DNA of 64,000 nt from Mycobacterium intracellulare ATCC 13950 (GTDB taxonomy: Bacteria; Actinomycetota; Actinomycetes; Mycobacteriales; Mycobacteriaceae): contig NC_016946.1 in NCBI RefSeq assembly GCF_000277125.1, forward strand, positions 3,410,001-3,474,000. The letters run 5' to 3'. Positions 1-10,277 of the stretch are shown in pieces. The notes under the pieces were generated by a model. That model worked only from the letters and a program-made list of their open reading frames with translations. It was not told the origin of the DNA and did not search any database. Positions within the stretch are counted from its first letter, which is position 1. Every line of letters starts with the position of its first letter. A program made the position numbers and the translations under genes.

Positions 1-1669
<1,669 letters not shown>

Positions 1670-1670
<1 letters not shown>

Positions 1671-2854
1671 CAGTTCTTGTTTCCTTCGGTCAGCTCAAGC
1701 TCGTGTTCGATGGCCTCGGTCAGACGCTCGCGCACGGCGGGCACGGCGATCTTCTGGATGATCTCGGCGAAGAAGCCGCGCACGATCAATCGGCGGGCCT
1801 GGTCTTCGGGGATGCCGCGGGCCCGTAGGTAGAACACCTGCTCGTCGTCGAATCGCCCTGTGGCACTCGCGTGTCCGGCGCCGACGATCTCACCGGTCTC
1901 GATCTCGAGGTTGGGCACCGAATCGGCGCGGGCACCGTCGGTGAGGATCAGATTGCGGTTGGTTTCGAAGGTGTCGGTGCCGGTCGCCTCGGCGCGGATC
2001 AGCACGTCGCCGACCCAGACGGCGTGTGCGTCCGGACGGTCGGATTCCGGATCCGCTTGCAGCGCACCCTTGTACAGCACGTCCGAGCGGCAATTGGGGT
2101 GAGCGTGGTCGACGAGCAGCCGGGATTCGATGTGCTGGCCGTCATCGGCGAAGTAGGTGCCGAGCAGTTGAGCGTCGCCGCCGGCGGCGGTGAACCGCAC
2201 CGTCGTCGAGGTGCGCACCAGGTCTCCCCCGAGCGTCACGTTGACGTGGCCGAGCACCGAATCCTTGCCCAGCCGTGCGTGATGCGCGCTGACGTTGACC
2301 ATGTCGTCCGCCCAGTCGGCGATCCAGATCACCCCGAGCGCCGCCGAGTCTGAAACAATGATCTCGACGTTGTCGGCGTACGTTCCGCTGCCGCGCAGGT
2401 CGACGACCACGATGGCCCGCGCGAGTTCCTCGACGCGGATCTGCAGATGCCCGTAGGCGACCGCGCCCTCGCCCGGCCCGTCCACTACGATCTCGATGGG
2501 CTTGGCGACCTCGGTGTCACGCGCCACGGTCACCACCGTCGCGGAGTTGAACGACGAGAAAGCCTGAGCCGCAACGCGATCGGCGGGAACGCCGCCCTGG
2601 CCCAGCCGCTCGTCGCCCCGGCGGACGACTTCGGTGCGCACACCCGGCTGTTCGGTGACGGTGATCTGCGCCTTGCCGGTGGCATGCGCCGAACCGTCGT
2701 GCAGGCCGCGCAGCCGGCGCAACGGGGTGAAGCGCCAGATTTCGTCGCGGCCGTGCGGGACCTCGAACGCGTCCACGTCGAAGGAGGAGAACAGCTCCCC
2801 CTTGTTCAGCGCGGTAAGCGACGACCCCTCGACCGCTTCGGTCAGATTCGTCAC
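1670..2854 (-). CDS. sufD: Fe-S assembly scaffold protein SufD
   Basis: Partner of SufB in the SufBC2D Fe-S scaffold. The frame stays open far upstream, antisense-free, through sufB, but the real start is the GTG at 2854, which shares one base with the sufB stop (TAGTG). This gives 394 residues beginning [12 protein letters not shown], the normal size. The C-terminal half has the beta-helix character of the SufBD core and a conserved GHASATGRFDDEQ segment followed by a helical RLTEAIEHELEL tail. Position between sufB and sufC is the standard mycobacterial order. Confidence 0.93.
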
Positions 2855-4302
2855 TAGCCGACCGCGCCTTCCATCTGGAGCTCGATCAGGCGGTTGAGCT
2901 CCAGCGCGTACTCCATCGGCAGCTCTTTGGCGATCGGCTCGACGAAGCCGCGCACCACCATCGCCATCGCCTCGTCCTCGGTCAGGCCGCGGCTCATCAG
3001 GTAGAAGAGCTGGTCCTCGCTGACCTTGGACACGGTGGCCTCGTGCCCCATCGTGACGTCGTCCTCGCGGATGTCGACATACGGATAGGTGTCGCTGCGG
3101 CTGATCGTATCGACCAGCAGCGCATCGCATTTCACGCTGGAGCGTGATCCGTGGGCGCCCTTGTTCACCTGCACCAGGCCGCGATACGAGGCGCGGCCCC
3201 CGCCGCGCGCCACCGACTTGGACACGATGTTGCTCGACGTGTTGGGCGCCAGGTGCAGCATCTTGGCGCCGGTGTCCTGGTGCTGGTCTTCGCCGGCGAA
3301 GGCCACCGAGAGCACCTCGCCCTTGGCGTACTCGCCGGTCATCCAGACCGCCGGGTACTTCATGGTGACCTTGGATCCGATGTTGCCGTCGACCCACTCC
3401 ATCGTCGCGCCGGCCTCGGCGCGGGCGCGCTTGGTGACCAGGTTGTAGACGTTGTTCGACCAGTTCTGAATCGTCGTGTAGCGAACGCGCGCATTGGGTT
3501 TCACGATGATCTCGACGACGGCCGAGTGCAGCGAGTCCGATTTGTAGATCGGCGCGGTGCAGCCCTCGACGTAGTGCACGTACGAACCCTCGTCGGCGAT
3601 GATCAGCGTCCGCTCGAACTGGCCCATGTTCTCGGTGTTGATCCGGAAGTAGGCCTGCAGCGGGATGTCGACGTGCACGCCCGGTGGGACGTAGATGAAC
3701 GAGCCGCCGCTCCACACCGCGGTGTTGAGCGCGGAGAACTTGTTGTCCCCGGCCGGGATCACGGTGCCGAAGTACTCCTGGAAGATCTCGGGGTGCTCGC
3801 GCAGGCCGGTGTCGGTGTCGACGAAGATGACGCCCTGGGCCTCGAGGTCCTCGCGGATCTGGTGGTAGACCACCTCGGACTCGTACTGCGCCGCCACGCC
3901 ACCGACCAGGCGCTGCTTCTCCGCCTCGGGGATGCCCAGCCGGTCGTAGGTGTTGCGGATGTCCTCGGGCAGGTCATCCCAGGTCGCCGCCTGCTTTTCG
4001 GTGGAGCGCACGAAGTACTTGATGTTCTCGAAGTCGATGCCCTCCAGGTTCGAGCCCCACGTCGGCATCGGCTTGCGCTCGAAGATGCGCAGCGCCTTGA
4101 GCCGGGCCTGCAGCATCCACTCGGGCTCGCTCTTCTTCTCGGAGATGTCGCGGACCACCGCCTCGGACAGCCCGCGCTGGGCGCTGGCGCCCGCGACGTC
4201 GGAGTCGGCCCAGCCGTAGCCGTACCGCCCCAGGGAGGCGATCGCCTCTTCCTGGGTCAGCGGCGCGGTAGCCGTCTTGCTGGCCTCGGGTGTGAGTGTC
4301 AT
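2854..4302 (-). CDS. sufB: Fe-S assembly scaffold protein SufB, intein-free
   Basis: Core SUF scaffold protein that receives sulfur and assembles the nascent cluster. It has 482 residues from the ATG at 4302, preceded by a good ribosome-binding site (AAAGGAGCG). The frame is open about 60 codons further upstream but that part overlaps sufR. The segment [17 protein letters not shown] (Cys248) is continuous; this is where, as I recall, the M. tuberculosis SufB intein sits, so here the protein needs no splicing. Cys392 in [11 protein letters not shown] corresponds to the conserved catalytic cysteine of the family, and [13 protein letters not shown] (419-431) is the conserved C-terminal motif. 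The start overlaps the sufR stop by four bases. Confidence 0.97.
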   Translation of the reverse strand: MTLTPEASKTATAPLTQEEAIASLGRYGYGWADSDVAGASAQRGLSEAVVRDISEKKSEPEWMLQARLKALRIFERKPMPTWGSNLEGIDFENIKYFVRSTEKQAATWDDLPEDIRNTYDRLGIPEAEKQRLVGGVAAQYESEVVYHQIREDLEAQGVIFVDTDTGLREHPEIFQEYFGTVIPAGDNKFSALNTAVWSGGSFIYVPPGVHVDIPLQAYFRINTENMGQFERTLIIADEGSYVHYVEGCTAPIYKSDSLHSAVVEIIVKPNARVRYTTIQNWSNNVYNLVTKRARAEAGATMEWVDGNIGSKVTMKYPAVWMTGEYAKGEVLSVAFAGEDQHQDTGAKMLHLAPNTSSNIVSKSVARGGGRASYRGLVQVNKGAHGSRSSVKCDALLVDTISRSDTYPYVDIREDDVTMGHEATVSKVSEDQLFYLMSRGLTEDEAMAMVVRGFVEPIAKELPMEYALELNRLIELQMEGAVG

Positions 4303-5072
4303 CGAGACGCTCCTTTGATGCTCGTGGTGTCGGTCATGTGGCGCGGGCTGGGCGCCGTACTTGAAGCCTTGCTCTGCGTCAGCGGGACGTGCGTGGTGCA
4401 GGCGCAGTCGCCGTTGACGATGGTCGCCAACCGCTGGACATGGGTGCCCAGCACCTCGGCCATCGCCTGCTGTTCGGCCTCGCACAGCTCGGGGAATTCC
4501 TCGGCGACATGCGAGACCGGGCAGTGGTGCTGGCAGATCTGCACGCCGTGAATCGGCCCGCCGACCTGGGTGGTGCTGGCAACATAGCCGGCCTTGGTCA
4601 GCGCGGTGGCGATCCGTTCGGCGGCCGCCTCGACGTCGTCGTCCGCCGCGCTGTCAGCCGCGGTGACCTCGGTCAAGATGGCGTCGATCCGTTGCCGGGC
4701 GAACGCCTGAACCGCCTCTTCGCCGCCGATCTCGCGAAGCTGCCGCATGGCCGCCGCCGCCAGGTCGTCGTAGGCGTGGTCAAGCTTGGCCCGACCGCCG
4801 GCGGTCAACCGGTAGCGCTTCGCGGGACGCCCGCGCCCCGCCTGCTGCCATGCCGCGGGGGCCGTGGCCTCGGCATCGCCCGCCTCGATCAGGGCGTCGA
4901 GGTGCCGGCGCACACCGGCGGCCGCCAGGCCCAGCCGGTCACCGATCTCGCCCGCGGTGATCGTTCCGGATTCCAGCAGCAGGCGCACGATGGCGCGGCG
5001 GGTGTGACGATCCGAGCTCGCAGCACCGACGTCGGGCGCGGCGACGCCATCGGGGCTGGTTCGGATTTTCAC
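4299..5072 (-). CDS. sufR: SUF operon repressor SufR
   Basis: Fe-S-sensing winged-helix repressor that controls the suf operon. From the GTG at 5072 it has 257 residues ([10 protein letters not shown]...). A DeoR/ArsR-like HTH spans about residues 21-70 ([13 protein letters not shown] to [12 protein letters not shown]). C-terminal cysteines 180, 184 and 197 (C-X3-C-X12-C) have the spacing known for cluster ligands of mycobacterial SufR, with two more at 223 and 225. The GTG start is chosen because the N-terminus then matches the family and because an upstream TTG at 5111 would place the operator inside the gene. The operator overlaps this start codon, which suggests a very short or absent 5' leader. 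Confidence 0.9.
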   Translation of the reverse strand: MKIRTSPDGVAAPDVGAASSDRHTRRAIVRLLLESGTITAGEIGDRLGLAAAGVRRHLDALIEAGDAEATAPAAWQQAGRGRPAKRYRLTAGGRAKLDHAYDDLAAAAMRQLREIGGEEAVQAFARQRIDAILTEVTAADSAADDDVEAAAERIATALTKAGYVASTTQVGGPIHGVQICQHHCPVSHVAEEFPELCEAEQQAMAEVLGTHVQRLATIVNGDCACTTHVPLTQSKASSTAPSPRHMTDTTSIKGASR

Positions 5073-5083
5073 AACACCAGTGT
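5069..5083 (-). promoter_or_regulatory. Candidate SufR operator (ACACT-N5-TGTGA)
   Basis: Read on the minus strand this is ACACT-GGTGT-TGTGA. It matches the ACACT-N5-TGTGA pattern I recall as the mycobacterial SufR binding site. It covers the GTG start codon of sufR (5070-5072), so bound repressor would block transcript initiation at or just before the first codon. It is the only site of this form I noticed in the suf region. Confidence 0.65.
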
Positions 5084-5155
5084 GACGCAATTCCGACGAT
5101 CGGTCTAGCAAGGGTCCCCTGTCCTGGCGTTGCGCTGGTCACACCGCCGGACGGC

Positions 5156-5161
5156 TACGCT
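5156..5161 (+). promoter_or_regulatory. -10 element of mptB (leaderless geometry)
   Basis: TACGCT lies seven bases before the ATG at 5169. This is the spacing expected if transcription starts on the A of the start codon. No Shine-Dalgarno sequence precedes the ATG. Confidence 0.45.
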
Positions 5162-5168
5162 GCTGAAG

Positions 5169-6872
5169 ATGTCAGCCCGCCACCACACGCTGAGCTCGTC
5201 GATCGCGAGTCTGCACGGCGACGAGCAGGCGGTGGGTACGCCGCTGAACGATACCGAGCTGACCTCGCTCCGCCGCATCCGCCTGTTCGGCGCCAGCGGC
5301 ACGATGCTGATGGCGATCGGCGCGCTGGGCGCCGGGGCGCGGCCCGTCGTGCAGGACCCGACGTTCGGGGTGCGGCTGCTCAACCTGCCGTCGCGCATCC
5401 AGACCGTGTCGTTGACGATGACGACCACGGGCGCGGTCATGATGGCGCTGGCCTGGCTGATGCTCGGCCGGTTCGCGCTGGGCAACCGGCGGATGTCGCG
5501 CGGTGACCTGGACCGCACCCTGCTGCTGTGGGTGCTGCCGCTGCTGATCGCCCCACCGATGTACAGCAAGGACGTCTACTCCTATCTGGCGCAGAGCCAG
5601 ATCTCCCTGGAGGGACTCGACCCGTACCGGGTCGGCCCGGCCTCCGGGCTGGGCCTGTCCCACATCTTCACCCTGTCCGTGCCGACCCTGTGGCGCGAGA
5701 CGCCCGCGCCCTACGGCCCGCTGTTTCTGTGGATGGGGCGCGGCATTTCGGCGATCACCGGGGAGAACATCGTCGCGGCCGTGCTGTGCCACCGGCTCGT
5801 CGAGCTGCTCGGCGTCGCACTGATCGTGTGGGCGACGCCCCGGCTGGCCCGGCGCTGCGGCGTCGCCGAGGTCAGCGCGCTGTGGCTGGGCGCGGCCAAT
5901 CCGCTGCTGATCATGCATCTGGTGGCCGGCGTGCACAACGAGGCGCTGATGCTGGGCCTGATGCTGGCGGGCGCCGAATTCGCGCTGCGCGGTGTCGACA
6001 CCCCGCGCCTGCTGCCGCGCTCCCTCAAGCCGGGTCCCGACTGGGAACCGCTGGGCATGCTGGTGGCCGGCGCCGTCCTGATCACGCTGTCGTCGCAGGT
6101 GAAGCTGCCGTCGCTGCTGGCGCTGGGCTTCGTCACGATGGCCCTGGCCTACCGGCGGGGAGGAAACCTGCGCGCCCTGCTGTTGACCGGAGGCGGCATG
6201 GCGGCCCTGTCGCTGGCGGTGATGGCCGTCGTGGGCTGGGCCAGCGGCCTGGGCTTCGGCTGGATCTACACGCTGGGCACCGCGAACGTGGTGCGCAGCT
6301 GGATGTCGCCCCCGACGCTGCTGGCGCTCGGCACCGGGCAGGTGGGCATCCTGCTGGGCCTGGGCGATCACACCACCGCGGTGTTGGGACTGACCCGTGC
6401 GATCGGTGTGCTGATCATCACGGTCATGGTGGCGTGGCTGCTGCTGGCCGTCTTCCGCGGCCGGTTGCACCCGATCGGCGGCCTCGGCGTCGCGCTGGGC
6501 ATCTGCGTGCTGCTGTTCCCGGTCGTGCAGCCCTGGTATCTGCTGTGGGCGATCATCCCGCTGGCCTGCTGGGCCACCCGCACCGGCTTCCGGGTGGCGG
6601 CGATCGTCATCAGCCTCGTCGTCGGCATCTTCGGCCCGACCGCCAACGGCGACCGGTTCGCACTGTTCCAGATCGTGGACGCCACGCTGGCCAGCACCGT
6701 CATCGTGGTGCTGCTCATCGCGCTGACCTACACCCGGTTGCCCTGGCGGCCCCTGCCGGTGCAGGCCCGGGAAACCGACCGTCGACCGGCCGCCGACCCG
6801 TCATCGCCCGCGCAACCTGCCCCGACCCCGCGGCCGACGCCGACCCATGACGCCTACGCTGATTCCACGTGA
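5169..6872 (+). CDS. mptB: Alpha-1,6-mannopyranosyltransferase MptB
   Basis: Polyprenyl-phosphomannose-dependent GT-C glycosyltransferase of the inner membrane that starts the alpha-1,6-mannan core of lipomannan and lipoarabinomannan. The protein of 567 residues is strongly hydrophobic with about a dozen membrane spans. After the first span comes an acidic/aromatic loop, SKDVYSYLAQSQ, typical of the modified GT-C catalytic loop. The tail (ARETDRRPAADPSSPAQPAP) is a Pro/Ala-rich cytoplasmic extension. It is the positional counterpart of Rv1459c, divergent from sufR. The ATG at 5169 is preferred to an in-frame TTG at 5130 because a -10 box sits just in front of it. Confidence 0.88.
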   Translation: MSARHHTLSSSIASLHGDEQAVGTPLNDTELTSLRRIRLFGASGTMLMAIGALGAGARPVVQDPTFGVRLLNLPSRIQTVSLTMTTTGAVMMALAWLMLGRFALGNRRMSRGDLDRTLLLWVLPLLIAPPMYSKDVYSYLAQSQISLEGLDPYRVGPASGLGLSHIFTLSVPTLWRETPAPYGPLFLWMGRGISAITGENIVAAVLCHRLVELLGVALIVWATPRLARRCGVAEVSALWLGAANPLLIMHLVAGVHNEALMLGLMLAGAEFALRGVDTPRLLPRSLKPGPDWEPLGMLVAGAVLITLSSQVKLPSLLALGFVTMALAYRRGGNLRALLLTGGGMAALSLAVMAVVGWASGLGFGWIYTLGTANVVRSWMSPPTLLALGTGQVGILLGLGDHTTAVLGLTRAIGVLIITVMVAWLLLAVFRGRLHPIGGLGVALGICVLLFPVVQPWYLLWAIIPLACWATRTGFRVAAIVISLVVGIFGPTANGDRFALFQIVDATLASTVIVVLLIALTYTRLPWRPLPVQARETDRRPAADPSSPAQPAPTPRPTPTHDAYADST

Positions 6873-6933
6873 GCCGCGCCGACGACCCAGCCGTGCGCCG
6901 CATGAGCGGCGCCTATGAGGAGGAGCGGCGCTC

Positions 6934-7869
6934 GTGAGTCCCGACGTTCCTGACACGGTCGTTCGACTGCGCGGCGTGAGCAAGCACTACGGATCCACCA
7001 CAGCGGTCTCCGATCTCGACCTGGAAGTGCACGCCGCCGAGGTGCTGGCCCTGCTCGGGCCCAACGGCGCCGGTAAGACCACGACGGTCGAGATGTGCGA
7101 GGGCTTCGTGCGCCCGGACGCCGGCACCATCGAGGTGCTCGGCCTGGACCCGATGGCCGACAACGCGCGGCTGCGGGCGCGCATCGGCGTGATGCTGCAG
7201 GGCGGCGGCGGCTACCCGGCGGCCCGCGCCGGCGAGATGCTCGACCTGGTGGCCGCCTACGCGGCCGATCCGCTGGACCCGGCGTGGCTGCTGGACATCC
7301 TGGGCCTCACCGACGCCGCGCGCACCACCTACCGCCGGCTCTCCGGCGGGCAACAGCAACGGCTCGCGCTGGCGTGCGCGCTGGTCGGCCGGCCCGAACT
7401 GGTGTTCCTCGACGAGCCCACGGCGGGCATGGACGCCCACGCGCGGCTGCTGGTGTGGGAGCTGATCGACGCGCTGCGCCGCGACGGCGTGACGGTGGTG
7501 CTGACGACCCACCAACTCAAAGAAGCAGAGGAGCTCGCCGACCGGATCGTCATCATCGACCGCGGGGCGACGGTGGCCTCGGGCACGCCCACCGAGCTCA
7601 TGCGCAGCGGGGCCAAGGACCAGTTGCGGTTCAGCGCGCCGCCCCGGCTCGACCTGTCCCTGTTGACCGCGGCGCTGCCCGAGGACTACAAGGCCACCGA
7701 GGTGACGCCGGGCGAATACCTCGTCGAGGGCCCGGTCGACCCGCAGGTGCTGGCGACGGTCACGGCGTGGTGTGCCCGCATCGACGTGCTGGCCACCGAC
7801 ATGCGCGTCGAGCAACGCAGCCTCGAGGACGTGTTCCTCGACCTCACCGGCAGGAAGTTGCGGCCATGA
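6934..7869 (+). CDS. ABC exporter, ATP-binding protein
   Basis: ATPase subunit of an ABC-2-type exporter (Rv1458c counterpart); the substrate is unknown. It has 311 residues from a GTG at 6934 with a strong ribosome-binding site (GAGGAGGAG) eight bases upstream. Walker A GPNGAGKTT is at residues 42-50, the signature LSGGQ at 136-140 and Walker B LVFLDEPTAGMD at 156-167, followed by LTTHQLKEAEEL with the switch histidine. The last 100 residues form the accessory domain common in drug/lipid exporters (DrrA-like). Its stop overlaps the start of the permease gene (ATGA), so the two form one transporter. Confidence 0.92.
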   Translation: MSPDVPDTVVRLRGVSKHYGSTTAVSDLDLEVHAAEVLALLGPNGAGKTTTVEMCEGFVRPDAGTIEVLGLDPMADNARLRARIGVMLQGGGGYPAARAGEMLDLVAAYAADPLDPAWLLDILGLTDAARTTYRRLSGGQQQRLALACALVGRPELVFLDEPTAGMDAHARLLVWELIDALRRDGVTVVLTTHQLKEAEELADRIVIIDRGATVASGTPTELMRSGAKDQLRFSAPPRLDLSLLTAALPEDYKATEVTPGEYLVEGPVDPQVLATVTAWCARIDVLATDMRVEQRSLEDVFLDLTGRKLRP

Positions 7870-8642
7870 GCGAATCACCTTTCCCCGCAGGCACTTTCGC
7901 CCCCGACCCGCGCCCCAGCGCGGTGCCCAAGATGCTGGCCGCGCAGTTCGGTCTGGAGCTCAAGCTGCTGCTGCGCAACGGCGAACAACTGCTGCTGACC
8001 ATGTTCATCCCGATCACGCTGCTGGTCGGGCTCACGCTGCTGCCGCTCGGCTCGTTCGGCCAGCACCGCGCCGCCACGTTCACCCCGGTCATCATGGCGC
8101 TGGCGGTGATCTCGACCGCGTTCACCGGGCAGGCGATCGCGGTCGCCTTCGACCGCCGCTACGGCGCGCTCAAGCGGCTCGGGGCCACCCCGCTGCCGGT
8201 GTGGGGCATCATCGCGGGCAAGTCCCTGGCCGTCGTCACGGTGGTGTTCTTGCAGGCAATCCTGTTGGGCGCCATCGGTTTTGCGCTGGGTTGGCGACCC
8301 GCGTTGCTCGCGTTGGCGTTGGGCGCGGGGGTCATCGCGCTGGGCACCGTGGTGTTCGCGGCGCTCGGCCTGCTGCTCGGCGGGACGCTGCGGGCCGAGA
8401 TCGTGCTCGCGGTTGCCAACCTGATGTGGTTCGTCTTCGCCGGCCTGGGCGCGCTGACCGTGGAAACCGACATCATCCCGACGGGGGTGAAATGGGCGGC
8501 CCGGCTGACCCCGTCGGGCGCGCTGACCGAGGCGCTGTCGCAGGCGATGACCATGTCGGTGGACTGGTTCGGTGTGATCGTCCTGGCGGCCTGGGGCACG
8601 CTGGGCGCGCTGAGTGCGCTGCGCTGGTTCCGGTTCACCTGA
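7866..8642 (+). CDS. ABC exporter, ABC-2 type permease
   Basis: Membrane subunit paired with the preceding ATPase (Rv1457c counterpart). It has 258 residues from the ATG at 7866, which overlaps the upstream stop by four bases. After a soluble N-terminus of about 45 residues there are six predicted membrane spans in the ABC-2 arrangement (for example LLTMFIPITLLVGLTLL, then AVISTAFTGQAIAVAF). The motif DRRYGALKRLGATPLP is the typical cytoplasmic loop of DrrB-like permeases. The substrate cannot be told from sequence. Location between mptB and ctaA might hint at an envelope or heme link, but this is inference only. Confidence 0.9.
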   Translation: MSESPFPAGTFAPDPRPSAVPKMLAAQFGLELKLLLRNGEQLLLTMFIPITLLVGLTLLPLGSFGQHRAATFTPVIMALAVISTAFTGQAIAVAFDRRYGALKRLGATPLPVWGIIAGKSLAVVTVVFLQAILLGAIGFALGWRPALLALALGAGVIALGTVVFAALGLLLGGTLRAEIVLAVANLMWFVFAGLGALTVETDIIPTGVKWAARLTPSGALTEALSQAMTMSVDWFGVIVLAAWGTLGALSALRWFRFT

Positions 8643-8665
8643 CGACCGCTCGGCGACCCAGGGCG

Positions 8666-8682
8666 TACTACAGCATGTAGTT
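8666..8682. promoter_or_regulatory. Candidate BlaI-type operator upstream of ctaA
   Basis: TACTACA-GCA-TGTAGTT is an inverted repeat in which 6-bp arms (ACTACA/TGTAGT) match perfectly. It resembles the TACTACA/TGTAGTA site bound by BlaI in M. tuberculosis, whose regulon I recall including Rv1456c, the ctaA counterpart. Measured from the predicted start at 8705 it covers the -35 region. Confidence 0.6.
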
Positions 8683-8692
8683 TTCGGTGCCT

Positions 8693-8698
8693 TAGGAT
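8693..8698 (+). promoter_or_regulatory. -10 element of ctaA (leaderless geometry)
   Basis: TAGGAT lies six bases before the GTG at 8705, which places the predicted transcription start on the start codon. There is no Shine-Dalgarno sequence. The BlaI-like palindrome occupies the -35 zone. Confidence 0.55.
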
Positions 8699-8704
8699 CG
8701 GGCC

Positions 8705-9658
8705 GTGCTTGGACGAACGCTGTTGCGGCTGGTGGACCTGCTCCCCAATCCCAGTCTGCGCGTCCAGCGGCTGATCGCCGCGGCCGTCATCCTGACCCAG
8801 GGCGGCATCGCCATCACCGGCGCGATCGTGCGCGTCACCGCCTCGGGGCTGGGCTGCCCCACCTGGCCGCAATGCTTTCCGGGCAGCTTCGTCCCGGTGG
8901 CCCACGCCGAGGTGCCGCGCATCCACCAGGCCGTCGAGTTCGGCAACCGGATGGTCACCTTCGCCGTGGTGATCACCGCGGCGTTGGCCGTGCTCGCGGT
9001 GACGCGGGCCCGCCGACGGTGCGAGGTCCTGGTGTATGCGTGGCTGATGCCGGTGTCGACCGTCGTCCAGGCGGTCATCGGCGGCATCACCGTGCGCACC
9101 GGGCTGCTGTGGTGGACGGTGGCCATCCACCTGCTGACGTCGATGACGATGGTGTGGCTCGCGGTGCTGCTCTACGTCAAGATCGGCGAGCCCGACGACG
9201 GAGCCGTGCGCGTACTGATCCCCGCGCCGCTGCGCGCGCTGACCGCCCTCTCGGGCGTGAACCTGGCCGCGGTGCTGGTCACCGGCACGCTGGTGACGGC
9301 CGCCGGCCCGCACGCGGGTGACCGCAGCGCCACCCGGACCGTGCCGCGCCTCAAGGTCGAAGTCGCCACTTTGGTGCACGTGCACTCCTCGCTGCTGGTC
9401 GCCTACCTCGCGCTGGTCGTGGGCCTGGGCTTCGGGCTGCTGGCGGTGCGTGCGACCCGCCCGGTGCTGCGGCGGCTCGGGGTGCTGCTCGTCCTGCTGT
9501 GTGCGCAGGCCGCCGTCGGCACCGCCCAGTACTACACCGGCGTCCCGGCGGCGCTCGTCGCCCTGCACGTGGCGGGGGCCGCCGCGGCCACCGCCGCCAC
9601 CGCGGCGCTATGGGCGTCGATGCGAGAACGGGCCGAGCCCGAGCCGCTCGCAGCCTGA
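8705..9658 (+). CDS. ctaA: Heme A synthase CtaA
   Basis: Membrane enzyme that oxidises heme O to heme A for the aa3-type cytochrome oxidase; CtaB at 11.6 kb makes its substrate. The 317-residue protein has eight membrane spans in two similar four-helix halves, like COX15/CtaA. The first periplasmic loop carries the Cys pair GCPTWPQC typical of CtaA. Candidate heme-ligand histidines lie in RIHQAVEFGNRM and, in the second half, LVHVHSSLLVAYL and ALHVAGAA. The M. tuberculosis counterpart Rv1456c was first annotated as an antibiotic-transport protein; this sequence supports CtaA instead. Its 3' end overlaps the next, convergent gene by 51 bases. Confidence 0.9.
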   Translation: MLGRTLLRLVDLLPNPSLRVQRLIAAAVILTQGGIAITGAIVRVTASGLGCPTWPQCFPGSFVPVAHAEVPRIHQAVEFGNRMVTFAVVITAALAVLAVTRARRRCEVLVYAWLMPVSTVVQAVIGGITVRTGLLWWTVAIHLLTSMTMVWLAVLLYVKIGEPDDGAVRVLIPAPLRALTALSGVNLAAVLVTGTLVTAAGPHAGDRSATRTVPRLKVEVATLVHVHSSLLVAYLALVVGLGFGLLAVRATRPVLRRLGVLLVLLCAQAAVGTAQYYTGVPAALVALHVAGAAAATAATAALWASMRERAEPEPLAA

Positions 9659-10258
9659 CTCGACCGCCACCGCGAACCGGCGCTGCGCGAGCTCGCGAGT
9701 GGCGGCGTCCACGTGCCGCCAACCCAGCTGCGGCGCAACGAGATCCAGCTTCACCAACCGGTCCCCCGCCACGTCGGCGCGCGCGTAGAGGAGCTCCCGC
9801 GCGCCGACCCCGGCGCGTTCGGCGGCCGCCGCCAGCGCGGCATAGGCGAGGTCCCAGGACTCGAACTCCGGCTCGCCCGGCCAGGCGTGGGATCGCTCCC
9901 CGCCGAGAAAGATCAACGTCGAGCGGGCCGTCGCGCCAGGGTCCGTCGGGATCCCGTCGTCCGCGAGATCGCGCAGATAGCGCTCAGTGAAATTCCAGGC
10001 GATGGCGTCGGGCGGGTTGAGCAGGTGGCGCACCCGGCGGGTCCAGGCCAGGAATTCGTCGCGCCGGCCCGGCCCGACCGGGGCGGCCCGCAGGATCACC
10101 ACGTCGGCCTGGGCGGTCCCCGGGTCGTCCCAGGACAGCCACCGCGCGTGCAGGCCACGCCGGCGCAGCGCGGGCACCAGCCCCGCGTCGTCGGGGTCGT
10201 CGCCGGGCCCCGCCAGCACGATGCGGGGATGGAAGACGTCCGGACGAGCGAGCTTCAT
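9608..10258 (-). CDS. ATP-grasp-like protein lacking the ATP-binding core
   Basis: Counterpart of Rv1455, function unknown. Residues 1 to about 105 (PRIVLAGPG, WDDP, VVILRAAP, RRDEFLAWTRRV, LLNPPDAIAWN) look like the N-terminal domain of DcsG-like ATP-grasp enzymes. The last 110 residues also resemble that family: STLIFLGGERSHAWPG matches the glycine/SHA motif and ELLYARADVAGDRLVKLDL the C-terminal catalytic strand. The roughly 100 residues between, which normally carry the ATP-binding lysines, are missing, so the protein is probably not a standard ATP-grasp ligase. The ATG at 10258 is chosen over a GTG-like longer start at 10279 because the longer form would overlap the qor promoter. The last 51 bases overlap ctaA tail to tail. 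Confidence 0.7.
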   Translation of the reverse strand: MKLARPDVFHPRIVLAGPGDDPDDAGLVPALRRRGLHARWLSWDDPGTAQADVVILRAAPVGPGRRDEFLAWTRRVRHLLNPPDAIAWNFTERYLRDLADDGIPTDPGATARSTLIFLGGERSHAWPGEPEFESWDLAYAALAAAAERAGVGARELLYARADVAGDRLVKLDLVAPQLGWRHVDAATRELAQRRFAVAVESGCERLGLGPFSHRRP

Positions 10259-10269
10259 GCCCGGGCATG
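10256..10269. promoter_or_regulatory. 14-bp perfect palindrome between divergent genes
   Basis: CATGCCCGGGCATG reads the same on both strands. It lies between the divergent starts at 10258 (minus) and 10278 (plus), next to overlapping -10-like sequences (CATGAT toward qor, TATCAT toward the other gene). A shared operator is possible, but short GC-rich palindromes also occur by chance. Confidence 0.3.
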
Positions 10270-10277
10270 ATAAGCAC

